DNA of 44,292 nucleotides from contig CABFPE010000433.1 in the NCBI GenBank assembly GCA_900660155.1, positions 141,264-185,555 of the forward strand. The letters are read 5' to 3'. Under the pieces are notes generated by a model that saw nothing but the letters and a program-made list of their open reading frames with translations, ran no database searches and was not told where the DNA came from. This DNA comes from Hofstenia miamia. Lineage: Eukaryota > Xenacoelomorpha > Acoela > Hofsteniidae. The position numbers and the translations under genes are program-made. How positions within the stretch are numbered: the stretch's first letter is position 1; every line of letters starts with the position of its first letter. Below, in pieces: positions 20,088 to 29,056 of the stretch.

Positions 20088-20088
20088 A

Positions 20089-20297
20089 TAGATAAAGCAG
20101 ATCAAGAATGGTGATTCAATCAATAGTTTGCTTAGTGAAGAGTTTGATTGATTAAATTGTTGAACTAAGCTANNNNNNNNNNNNNNNNNNNNNNNNNNNN
20201 NTATATATATATATAGATAAAGCAGATCAAGAATGGTGATTCAATCAATAGTTTGCTTAGTGAAGAGTTTGATTGATTAAATTGTTGAACTAAGCTA
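20089..20297. other. Assembly gap flanked by an exact 84-bp duplicate
   Basis: N run at 20173-20201. The 84 bases before it (20089-20172) recur identically at 20214-20297 after it, each copy preceded by a TA tract. Identity without any substitution, directly abutting the gap, points to overlapping contig ends that were not merged rather than a biological repeat. Confidence 0.85.
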
Positions 20298-22428
20298 GTC
20301 ACTCTACAAATACTTTTTGAATAGCATTAATGAATGCAATTCTCGGCGGGAAATTGAATTGAATTTTCGAATTGTAATATCATCTGGTGTTTATTTCTGA
20401 AATTTCTCAACGATCACTTGTTTAATTCTATACCATCTGTGAAATTATAGTCAGTCGTTACTGACACTCTCGCAGTTCTGTTTAAGTGTTACTTTGAAAT
20501 CCCGTTACTAGACATTAATATTTTACTAAATATAACAGAATGACTATATGTAGGTATTGGATTATTTGTTGTATATTTGCGAATCGAATGCAATATATTG
20601 CATAATCGAATGCAATAGTACATTTTGGATTGCTATGGTAGCATGATGATTTAAAATGCTTAGTAGTCCTAAACTTATTTTCAAATTACGTAACACAATG
20701 AAAAATGATATACAATATTACAATTCCGCTGTGTTTTTCTTACATTTGCAACGAACCCAAGCCACATCTACAGCACACATGCGGGCACGCCATCCGCATA
20801 TTATATCTTTATCTTGATTCTAATTCCAACCAACACATGCTCGCACCGACATGCCTGTTTTCATCTAACTGCAACAGCAACCCATCCTCACAAGAATGTG
20901 TTTTTAAATATCAGAATAAAATGTTTAAGTGAGTATGAAGTACCCCAGGACGTAGCCAAAGGATGAAGAAACTATGAGGATTCAATCCCCCCCTCTATTG
21001 AATAATATGAGTCAGCTCTGGTTCACTTTCATTCAGCATTAGGAAACCTAGTGATTGTCAATGATGTCCTTAGCCACTACAAACGTCCCTAACAATAAAA
21101 ACTGTGAAATACCAGATAACTGTATAATTGAATCATCCCCTTTTCAGGTATTAATACAAATTAATGGAAAAATTTGCTCAAAACAATGAGAAGAGAAATG
21201 CTTGACGTATTATATTTGTAGATAGCCGCTCTTAGACAAAAATTTCATCTAAATGTTAAATGTCAGTCATGATCACCGGACTGTGGTGATTAGAGAAAAT
21301 GATTCTCCAATAAATTCCAAAACAAGCTTCATCTTCTACTAATATATGAAACACTTTGCAAAATTTTCAGAAGTATGTTCATAGTAGTCTTTTTGCGGAT
21401 AATTCCCAATTAACTTCTCATTTAATAGATCTATGAGAATTTGTTTAGCAATGATACACTGAGAAATTTTCAGCTGAAATTTTTTATAAGATGTTTTCGA
21501 TGTTGAATAGCTGAGAACACTGTCCTTCTAACCAAATTTTAGCCTTATTTAAAGGATTTATGCAAGAATACTCACATCAATAAGCAATCTCTTTAATTCA
21601 CCTATTGAAAAAAATTTTTTTGCAAGAATGCCGTCTGGAAATTCTAATGAATTAAATCAAATTTGTTGTCTTTAGTTTTAAAATACACTTGTGAAAAACA
21701 CCTAAAATTATTGAAAATTGAAAATTACAATGACTAGTGCTGCCTAACTGGGTTGAAAAGGGTTTGTAAGAGCTCTAATTATTTTAATGGATAGAAACAA
21801 ATGAAGTTTGAAAAATTTAATAACATGTTGAGTTGTGAAGTTTATCATTCGATAATAAATTTAACAAATTCGCTATCCATGCTCAATTGCAAGTTAAGTA
21901 TACTTATAATTTACTTTTTAAGTAACTATTTTTAAACAATATTTTTGTTTAAATATTTAAATCTTAAGAAACTTTGAAAATTTATCTACTGTGCATTTCA
22001 ACTAATTTCCAAAGGAGCACACTAAGGACATTTTGGAAAATTTTTATGGTTAATTGCGATACATAAATGAAATAAATTTTTGACATGTTTAGGGATTTCC
22101 AAATTGCCTAAATAGTAATATATCATATGATTAGCATTCTCTATGAAATGTAGAGCTTGATTCTCCTGACGACTAAGTCATTTGCATATATAAGTAGCAA
22201 AAGGTCTGTAATTTAGTTAATAATAAAAATCCGAAAAAGGGAAAATGCTACAAGCAAAATATTAACTTTGAGAAAATTCCACAAATGACACACTTAACAT
22301 TATAATAATAAAGCAGTTTCATCAAAATATTTTTTTATCAATCAGTACAATATTTAAGTAGGGTTCAGATATTTACAATGGATTCAATTGGATGTACTAC
22401 AAAATTTAGAACAACTTCTTTAAGTCAT
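20298..22428. other. Spacer downstream of the channel gene
   Basis: No supported gene. 20705-20932 is an open frame with nine cysteines but no signal peptide and no known spacing. At 20946-20960 CAGGACGTAGCCAAAGG followed by a C-rich patch (CCCCCCCTC, near 20988) looks like a decayed hAT-type terminus. A short perfect inverted repeat ATCACC...GGTGAT lies near 21272-21291. The 3' UTR of the channel gene presumably begins at 22428 and extends downward; no canonical poly(A) signal is obvious close by. Confidence 0.4.
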
Positions 22429-24903
22429 TTATGAATTAAAACAATGAAAACATAAGTTAAAGAGAAAAATAAGTATGTGTGAAAATGTGAGAACAGACCA
22501 TCCAACAAACATGCCAATATTACCAGCAAAAGCTGCCAACAATTCCGCGAATGAGTAAGCGGGTGACTCTTTTATAAATTCATAATTCAATTCTTCAAAA
22601 TAAATTTCAAGTCGTAAGAAATTCTTTTGCGCCTTAGCCAATGTTTCTTCGTCATTGATTTCTCCACTTGCTCTACGCTTAAGGAGATTCTTTACAAAAC
22701 CACGTGCTTCTTCGCCCCTAGATTTTCGCACCTGCTCTAAAAAATAATATAGATAGTTTTTAGAGGGAAATGCAGAACTAGCGCTTGAAATTTCGTACAC
22801 CTTATCTTTGCAAGACCTAGGACAGTCACAAGAAATGTTGAGCTTTTGCTGATTTCTAAATTTTGTGTAAACATTTTGCTTGCACACTATTTGTGTGCTG
22901 TTCCATGGACTGCATACAGGATATGGGGATTTAGGCAGCCCATCAGATCCCTGATATGTATATAGGTATGAATCTACACATTTGCACAACATCTTGAGAT
23001 TTTCATACAAGCAGGTCTCATAACAAACTTGTTGGCTATAACCAGACCAAGTGTAATATGGATCGTCGTATGTTGAAGTTCCATTCCTTAACGCTTCCAA
23101 AACGAGGTCAGAAATTTCGCCACTCTCATATGCCTCTCTTATTTGTTCGTATTGTACCCAATTCTTCTGAATATTTGTACATTGATTATCTTTTCTATTT
23201 ATTCGCTGGATAGATTTCTGCTTAATTGATATAACTGTTGACGTTCCTGGTTTGACCACAATACTATTTTGATGCGGTAAGGGATATATGTTAGATGGAT
23301 TTATCGTAACTGAAATGCCTGAATCATGCGTTAAAAGTCCAATACTTTCATCATCATTCAAAAATAACGTCAGAACAACTCCATTGTTAATACCAGATCT
23401 AGTTGAAACGCGTTTGCTGTTATTTTGCTTGTTAGAGTTAAACATAAAGCATTTACCATACTTAGAATTCATAAGAGTTTGAAAATTGGAATGAGTAGAG
23501 TTGCATTTTGTAGAACCATATGCACAATCAATTACTAAGTCTTCAAGACTCACTCCGTAGCTGTAAGGAATCTCAGGAGGAAACACAGCGAACGTTTGAG
23601 CCATTGTAAATTCCGGAGGAGTTAATTGTCTTAGTTTGTAGTAAACACTTCTCCAATCTTCTCCAGAAATTCCCTTGATAATATTAAGATCTTTCTTTAT
23701 ATCAACTCCATAGGTATCTGCATAATCTTCACTTGCAAACTCTTCGAAGTAGTCATAGTCATCTCCATATTCTGCAGTACGCTTTTTTCGTTCAGCCGAA
23801 GGATCTTCTGAAGTGGCTTTATAAGTTAAAGCATATCCTTCTTCATTCCAATCGTTATCTGTGTAGAACGTTATGGTAACTGGAGCTTTTACTATTGTTG
23901 TGGCCGGTGCAGTGTTACCACAATATTTTGAATTTTCCCAATTTCCAGGTTTTGATTCATCTGCATCTAGCACTTCAATATAGTCAAGACATTCATCATC
24001 ATATTGAACATTAAAATCCTTAAATTCAATTAATATATTTGGTACGTTTTCACTCAATGGATCAATTTTTGTAACAGTTTTTGTGTTGTCAGGATAGTTC
24101 TGCATGGGATAGCCACTGTGAGATTTGAGTTCTTCTTTTGATACTGAAGCTGTTAAATTTACTTGTGGAGAAGCAACTGTGCACAACATCTCATCGCTAC
24201 CATCATCACATTCTTCTCTGTCATCACAATATACAGCGCACATTTCTGGATTGTTCTTGCATGGCTTGTATTTTGCACCAATACAAGCACTTGGCTCATC
24301 AGTTGTTCGAGAGGAGCACATGTAAATTTCTTCATCCTCATCTGATTCATCCTCACAGTCGTTAATTCCATCACAAATCCAAATTTCAGGGATGCACTGT
24401 GTGGTGTATATGCAGAGTATCATAGATTCAGGGCAATCTAAATCAGAAATTGTCGCGCCATCTTTTGTAGCGATGTACTTTAACATATATTCTTTCTGTA
24501 CATCATCGAGCATAGCCAATTGGTAAAGATTACTTTTTGTGACTCCTCTGATTTTGCTCTTTTCAAAAATGGAGGCTGGGCAGATTGTTATTTGTGGAAA
24601 CTTCAATTTTGTTGAATGTTCGATAGTCACTGCTACAGAAACTCCAAAACTAAAGTATTTCTTTAATAGTGGAGTAAATTGAATCACAAAAACGGTCAGA
24701 CTAATAATGTATATTGATATCCATACTATCATGTAAACTTTGTTTTGAGCGTCCGAAATTTCTGGGAAAAATATTCCAAACAGCACTTTGCATTTTCTCC
24801 ACATTTTTTCTTGCGATTTTCTCTTGTTTTCTTTGCTGTCAACAGCAATTGCATCTTGGCAAACTAATTGTGGAAATGCAATCTTTCTGTCCTCCAGCTC
24901 CAT
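22429..24903 (-). CDS. DEG/ENaC-family sodium channel subunit with two LDLa modules and a CUB-like module, 824 aa
   Basis: An intact single-exon frame. Cytosolic N-terminus 1-56; transmembrane M1 about 57-80; FPQITICP at 102-109 is the post-M1 signature. The large extracellular loop follows. LDL-receptor class A modules span C157-C196 (acidic CDGINDCEDESDED, calcium-cage type) and C207-C241 (CDDREECDDGSDE). A CUB-like module spans about 247-363, with DECLDYIEVLD, KYCG and a TFYTDNDWNEEGYALTY end. RKKR at 372-375 is a furin-type site, followed by an acidic Tyr-rich linker. Channel core motifs resume: CAYGSTKC (460-467), YGKCFMFN (482-489), CYETCLYENLKMLCKC (627-642), CDCPRSC (692-698). M2 lies at about 785-817, with G-W-S at 801-803 as the G/S-x-S selectivity filter. 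Typical subunits are 500-700 residues; the inserted modules explain the length. Odd points: no His-Gly gating motif before M1, and His809 where M2 usually has Glu. The family forms trimeric cation channels at the plasma membrane; gating stimulus is unknown. Confidence 0.95.
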   Translation of the reverse strand: MELEDRKIAFPQLVCQDAIAVDSKENKRKSQEKMWRKCKVLFGIFFPEISDAQNKVYMIVWISIYIISLTVFVIQFTPLLKKYFSFGVSVAVTIEHSTKLKFPQITICPASIFEKSKIRGVTKSNLYQLAMLDDVQKEYMLKYIATKDGATISDLDCPESMILCIYTTQCIPEIWICDGINDCEDESDEDEEIYMCSSRTTDEPSACIGAKYKPCKNNPEMCAVYCDDREECDDGSDEMLCTVASPQVNLTASVSKEELKSHSGYPMQNYPDNTKTVTKIDPLSENVPNILIEFKDFNVQYDDECLDYIEVLDADESKPGNWENSKYCGNTAPATTIVKAPVTITFYTDNDWNEEGYALTYKATSEDPSAERKKRTAEYGDDYDYFEEFASEDYADTYGVDIKKDLNIIKGISGEDWRSVYYKLRQLTPPEFTMAQTFAVFPPEIPYSYGVSLEDLVIDCAYGSTKCNSTHSNFQTLMNSKYGKCFMFNSNKQNNSKRVSTRSGINNGVVLTLFLNDDESIGLLTHDSGISVTINPSNIYPLPHQNSIVVKPGTSTVISIKQKSIQRINRKDNQCTNIQKNWVQYEQIREAYESGEISDLVLEALRNGTSTYDDPYYTWSGYSQQVCYETCLYENLKMLCKCVDSYLYTYQGSDGLPKSPYPVCSPWNSTQIVCKQNVYTKFRNQQKLNISCDCPRSCKDKVYEISSASSAFPSKNYLYYFLEQVRKSRGEEARGFVKNLLKRRASGEINDEETLAKAQKNFLRLEIYFEELNYEFIKESPAYSFAELLAAFAGNIGMFVGWSVLTFSHILIFLFNLCFHCFNS

Positions 24904-24958
24904 TGGTGAGCCACTCTTTCATGAATTGCGTCCTAAAAAGATTGGCTTAAATATAAGA
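24904..24958 (-). promoter_or_regulatory. 5' leader region of the channel gene: TATA-like box, possible splice acceptor and out-of-frame upstream ATG
   Basis: On the minus strand TATATTTAAG lies about 53 nt before the start codon (complement near 24947-24956). It is followed by CAATCTTTTTAG/G, which could be a 3' splice or trans-splice acceptor. An upstream ATG 19 nt before the annotated start is out of frame and would overlap it. The annotated ATG has G at +4 but C at -3. Either a short TATA-driven leader or a spliced leader is possible. Confidence 0.3.
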
Positions 24959-27589
24959 GAATACATTGTTAAAAAATGGTAGATATAGCAACGAGATTTG
25001 CAGATCAAATTGAAGAGATTTATAAAGCATTTTCAAACCGCTAAATTAAATTTCTCTAATATTTTGTGTAGGCAGATATCACTTCTCTGTTTCATTGATG
25101 CATTAAAAATCAGCGCATCACTTCTTGTCATAAAAATCTTCAATTATAAAATTGTTGGCGGAAATGTCTAGGCAGGGTAAAGTTGAGAAAACTTAAAGGG
25201 GAAAAACCAAGGTCGGAAACTGCAATACGAAATATTCGAAAATTTGTTTTATGGGAGTTAACTATCTAAAGTTGCAGTTAATTGACTTAGCTAACTGTAT
25301 TTCAAAAAGTTTTTGTCAATCTTGGGTCCCTTTCACAGGAAACTTCCAATTACAATTAGGGTTACGATTATTATTTGAAGGCTTTGAAATTTCAAACTAT
25401 TATTATCATCATTTTTATCTAGTATGTTAAAAATTAGTTGTTGCTTGTCTAGTGTTACGAGAAGCTACTATCTTAGTCAAACTATGAAATTTGGTTACTT
25501 TGAAGGGTAGTTCAATAAATTAGACGCTTAAAAATACTGTCCGTTTTGGGCATATCCATGTTTTTTACATCTAGATTATTTATATTGATTTATACATAAA
25601 TCGGCTTAACAAATATTAGATAGAGAATTCGTTGTTCACGAGCATAATAAAACGAAAAATTAATATTTGTGATATTGCTGTATAAGTGCATTCGATAGCC
25701 TCATGGATATCAAAAAATAATTTTCTCTAAAATTTTAATACACTTCTTGAATTTTTATCAAAGCTATATTAATATCCAATTTGATAAAGATTTCTTCAAA
25801 CAAATATTCGAAATGAAAATCAAATAAAGGCGGAACGCACATAATATGAACCTAGGGAATTTGGTTTGGTATAATATATATTTTAAAATACAATTTCGTA
25901 TTTAGTTGTGCAAATATAATTCCACCTAATATAATGAAATTTTTTTAAATTATTCATTTTACAGGAATATTCTTTTAATTGACTATATCATTTTCTTCAA
26001 CATTCCTTTGAACAGGATGCTGAGGTGTGAGTTTTATATTTTAAGAATGATTTCTAAGTTGAATTGTATATTTTCGTCCTGTGTTTCTGCTATATATATA
26101 TATATATATGTAGAAGCCAAATAGGATACATGTAAGTGTATTGCGTATTTATAAAGCCAAGGTGACTTCTTATTACTAACATGAATTCGAACTGTAATTA
26201 CTATCACAAATAAAACAAATTTGTGTTTTAATTCAGTGAGCATTTCTAAAAAACAACATCATTTACAGTTCACCTACAAACCATAATATTAGGCAATATA
26301 TTTGGAAACATATTTTAAATGACAATTTCTGCTTGCTTTTCAAGCAACTTAATTAATCTTAATTAATAGTGGTTCAGAATAGTTAAAATATATAATTGCT
26401 ATATTTTCATTTGAACACACTGCTATGTATAATAAATTATATTTTGAGATCATTGCAAATATAAAGTATTTTGGAATGTAAGACATATTTTACCCTTAAG
26501 CTGTCAATCTTATTTTAAGCAAATTTTTCCATGCCTATTATGAAATTTTGAAATCATGGCATATGGGCGTGGCACATCTGTTGATGAACCTATTAAAAAA
26601 GTATATTCTTTCCATGCCTAGTGTTCAGGAAATCAGGATGTCGAATGTCGAAAGTTCATTGCAAAAAAACTGATATAATATGTTCCAGTAAAACTTAGTT
26701 TAACAAAACAAAAATAAATAATAAAAATTAAAATGAGAATGTATAAACATTAAAGATATTTGGCCATTAAACGTAAAGTTAAATAATATCAAATACTAAC
26801 TCATTAAAACTTGAACAGTGCAACGTTCTTGCATAAATTCAATTCAGTGAAAAATATATATTAAAAGTTTGATCGTGAAACTAGAAAATTAAATGATAAG
26901 CCCTATGTTTAAATGAAGCGAAGAATGACCAATTTACAAAAGAAAAGTCAATTTTAGTACATATACTAAATCACTGATCCGCAACCCATTTTCCTTCGTC
27001 GATACCTAACTTATATCTTATACCCACCGAATCCCCAATCATCAAAACGAAATACAGTTTAACAATATATTAAAATTATTTCGTCAACCATCACATCAAA
27101 TTATGAACTAAGAACAGTTAGTTGTACATTGAATTGAGGAGAATGTCTGATCTGAAAACAAGGCACAGCGTAAATTCAAAACTTCCTTAGTAAGAAGTGC
27201 CCTGACCTTCGTATGGATTCATGAGTTTTTTTTATATCTGCTTAATCTTTATCAAGATAAGAGAAAAATTTGGTTGCAAAATATATTTTGCACTTGTTTA
27301 GTAGAACTAATTAAAAGTAAATATTATAGTCTGTTGATGATGATGAAAATTAATAAAGTGTATTTACTTTGATGCATAATTAAGGTAGTAATTTAATCTT
27401 GGCTGCACGAAACAGCATGAAGCCCCAGCGATGGCCCTAACCATAGACTTCTAAATATTTAAAAGTCGATGCCCTAGCATGTTGTTACAGTGTAAGACAA
27501 GCGGTTGTTGATTACAAATCTCATTAAATTACTGGGACCTAAACTGGTCAAGATAGCTAGCCATTGTTTACACATTAATTCACTAAGCG
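24959..27589. other. AT-rich spacer upstream of the channel gene
   Basis: No supported gene. A short (TA)n occurs near 26091-26109. The sequence TTTCCATGCCTA occurs twice (near 26526 and 26610). Nothing else recognised. Confidence 0.4.
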
Positions 27590-28170
27590 TGTCTCTTCAT
27601 TCAATACCAAAGCTCGCGATGCGTTAATGCACATTTTGAGTTAACAATCGACTGAAGCTAATGATGAGGATAACTTCGTTGATTACATTAACTATGCAAA
27701 TACTGGAGATGATGATGCAGCACAGTAAGCGATATTAATGACAATGCTATTCCTTTGGATACTATCGTTACATCACCATTTCGTTCCAACACCAATATGG
27801 ATTTGCAAGTATACAGTGTTGAGGGGAACATACCAATAGCTGGGGAGGAAGCCGATGAATCACAACCAGATAAGATGCTGGTGAGGCAATGACAGCGCTA
27901 ACACACAGCCAGTGGAATTCAATTTTCACAAGTACCTTTCACTAACAGGGGATGAGTTCACAATATTTGTCTGTATCATCAGGAAATGTCGTTGTTCCTA
28001 TGGATGAAGCTGAAGCTTTTTCACTCTACATCAAAGATTTTATATTGAAAATAGTTGGAGTGACAGACAACCAATGCAGTGTACACCACGCTTACGATAT
28101 ATATGTTTCAATCTACATTTTACTAAGTGAAAGCTTGCCTTGCAAATATACTATATGCTGGAGCACATAA
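27590..28170 (+). pseudogene. piggyBac-like transposase N-terminal remnant
   Basis: In successive frames the plus strand reads KARDALMHIL, an acidic stretch STEANDEDNFVDYINYANTG and DDDAAQ, then HSQWNSIF and, from 27952, QYLSVSSGNVVVPMDEAEAF followed by SLYIKDFILKIVGVTDNQ. An acidic N-terminus, a tryptophan-containing linker and a 'P.d..e.F.Lf..d.ll..iv..TN' block are the order seen at the start of piggyBac-family transposases. Stops and frameshifts break it, the DDD core is missing, and the Thr-Asn pair is altered to Thr-Asp-Asn. The match is by general layout, so confidence is moderate. Confidence 0.45.
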
Positions 28171-28556
28171 AGATAATTTTCCAAAATTTATAGCTCCGGT
28201 CAAAAAATATTTAGAAACAGAATTTCTTCACGCACACTAACAAAATATATATCAATCGCTGGCAAATTAAGTTTTCTATAAGGTTATGAAAAACAAGTTA
28301 GACAACAATGCCTCCGGAGAGAACACATTTCAAAATTTTTTCATTAATTATGTTTTTTGTTATATATTAGCTAAAATGACCAGTAAAAACAATTTGATAC
28401 AAGAATGACACCATATATATTGCAGACTATATAATGAATGAATGCATTGAAAATGTGAACAAAAGTGTAGTGCAGTATTCAATTTGATGTTAATGCAATA
28501 ACATGCAAGTATATGATCATTACACAAAAAATGAATAATAAAATTACAAATGCTGT
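28171..28556. other. Spacer between transposon remnants
   Basis: AT-rich, no supported feature. It probably contains the lost 3' end of the adjacent hAT element. Confidence 0.35.
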
Positions 28557-28943
28557 TCATTTCAAAATTATCGTACGATATTTTTCACTAAATTTGTCAA
28601 TGGCTGACTCCACATCAATAGGAGCTCTTCTATGAATAAAAATACGAGCAAGACCAGTTAATCGTTTGTCTGTCATCGTAGTACGAAGGTATGATTTTAA
28701 GTACTTCAAAGAAGAAATTGTTCTCTCTGCAGAAGCAGTCGTTATTGGTAGTACACAATATATGTGGAGGTAATCATAAATACAGGGATAAAAATCAGGG
28801 TTGCAGTGGGACAAAGCAGTAGCAGGAAAAGGAGCATCGGTGTTGTTCATCCACTTCAACTTCCAACGCTCATACTCTGCCTTGACGTGGGTCTTTGTAT
28901 ATGGACGATTTATACAAGCTACAGTAAATGTACGATTCAGCAT
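28557..28943 (-). pseudogene. hAT transposase C-terminal dimerisation domain, 128 aa
   Basis: An open minus-strand frame with the complete hAT C-terminal signature: YERWKLKW near residue 24, YDYLHIYCVLPITTASAERT, then SSLKYLKSYLRTTM and DKRLTGLARIFIHRR. It matches the family including ZMYM- and THAP12-like domesticated hAT proteins ('lPvttasaERsfS.lk.lKtylRstm...Rl.gLall.ihr'). The RNase-H-like catalytic core is absent: the frame opens only about 110 bp from a transposon terminus at 29018-29056, so this is probably an internal deletion product. The frame itself is intact, so expression of a dimerisation-only protein is conceivable but unsupported. Confidence 0.85.
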
Positions 28944-29017
28944 GAAAATATTCTAAGTGTAGAATAGCTGTCGCCCGCTAATTTCGTGATCCACCATGCG
29001 CCCTACTATATTTAATT

Positions 29018-29056
29018 AACACGGGGAGGCTGCCCGTCCGCCCCGGGCTACGCTAG
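29018..29056 (-). mobile_element. hAT-type terminus adjacent to the dimerisation-domain frame
   Basis: Reverse complemented this reads CACTAGCGTAGCCCGGGGCG and continues GC-rich. It resembles the CAGTGGCGTAGCC ends of hAT elements and lies just upstream of the hAT frame in the same orientation. The matching distal end was not found. Confidence 0.5.

Noticed and set aside
20705..20932. Nine-cysteine, 75-codon frame, considered as a second Cys-rich secreted peptide
   Set aside because: No signal peptide and irregular cysteine spacing; nearby sequence looks like transposon debris.
24125..24950. Several plus-strand and alternate-frame ORFs inside the channel gene
   Set aside because: Shadows of the DEG/ENaC coding sequence, especially of the acidic LDLa region.
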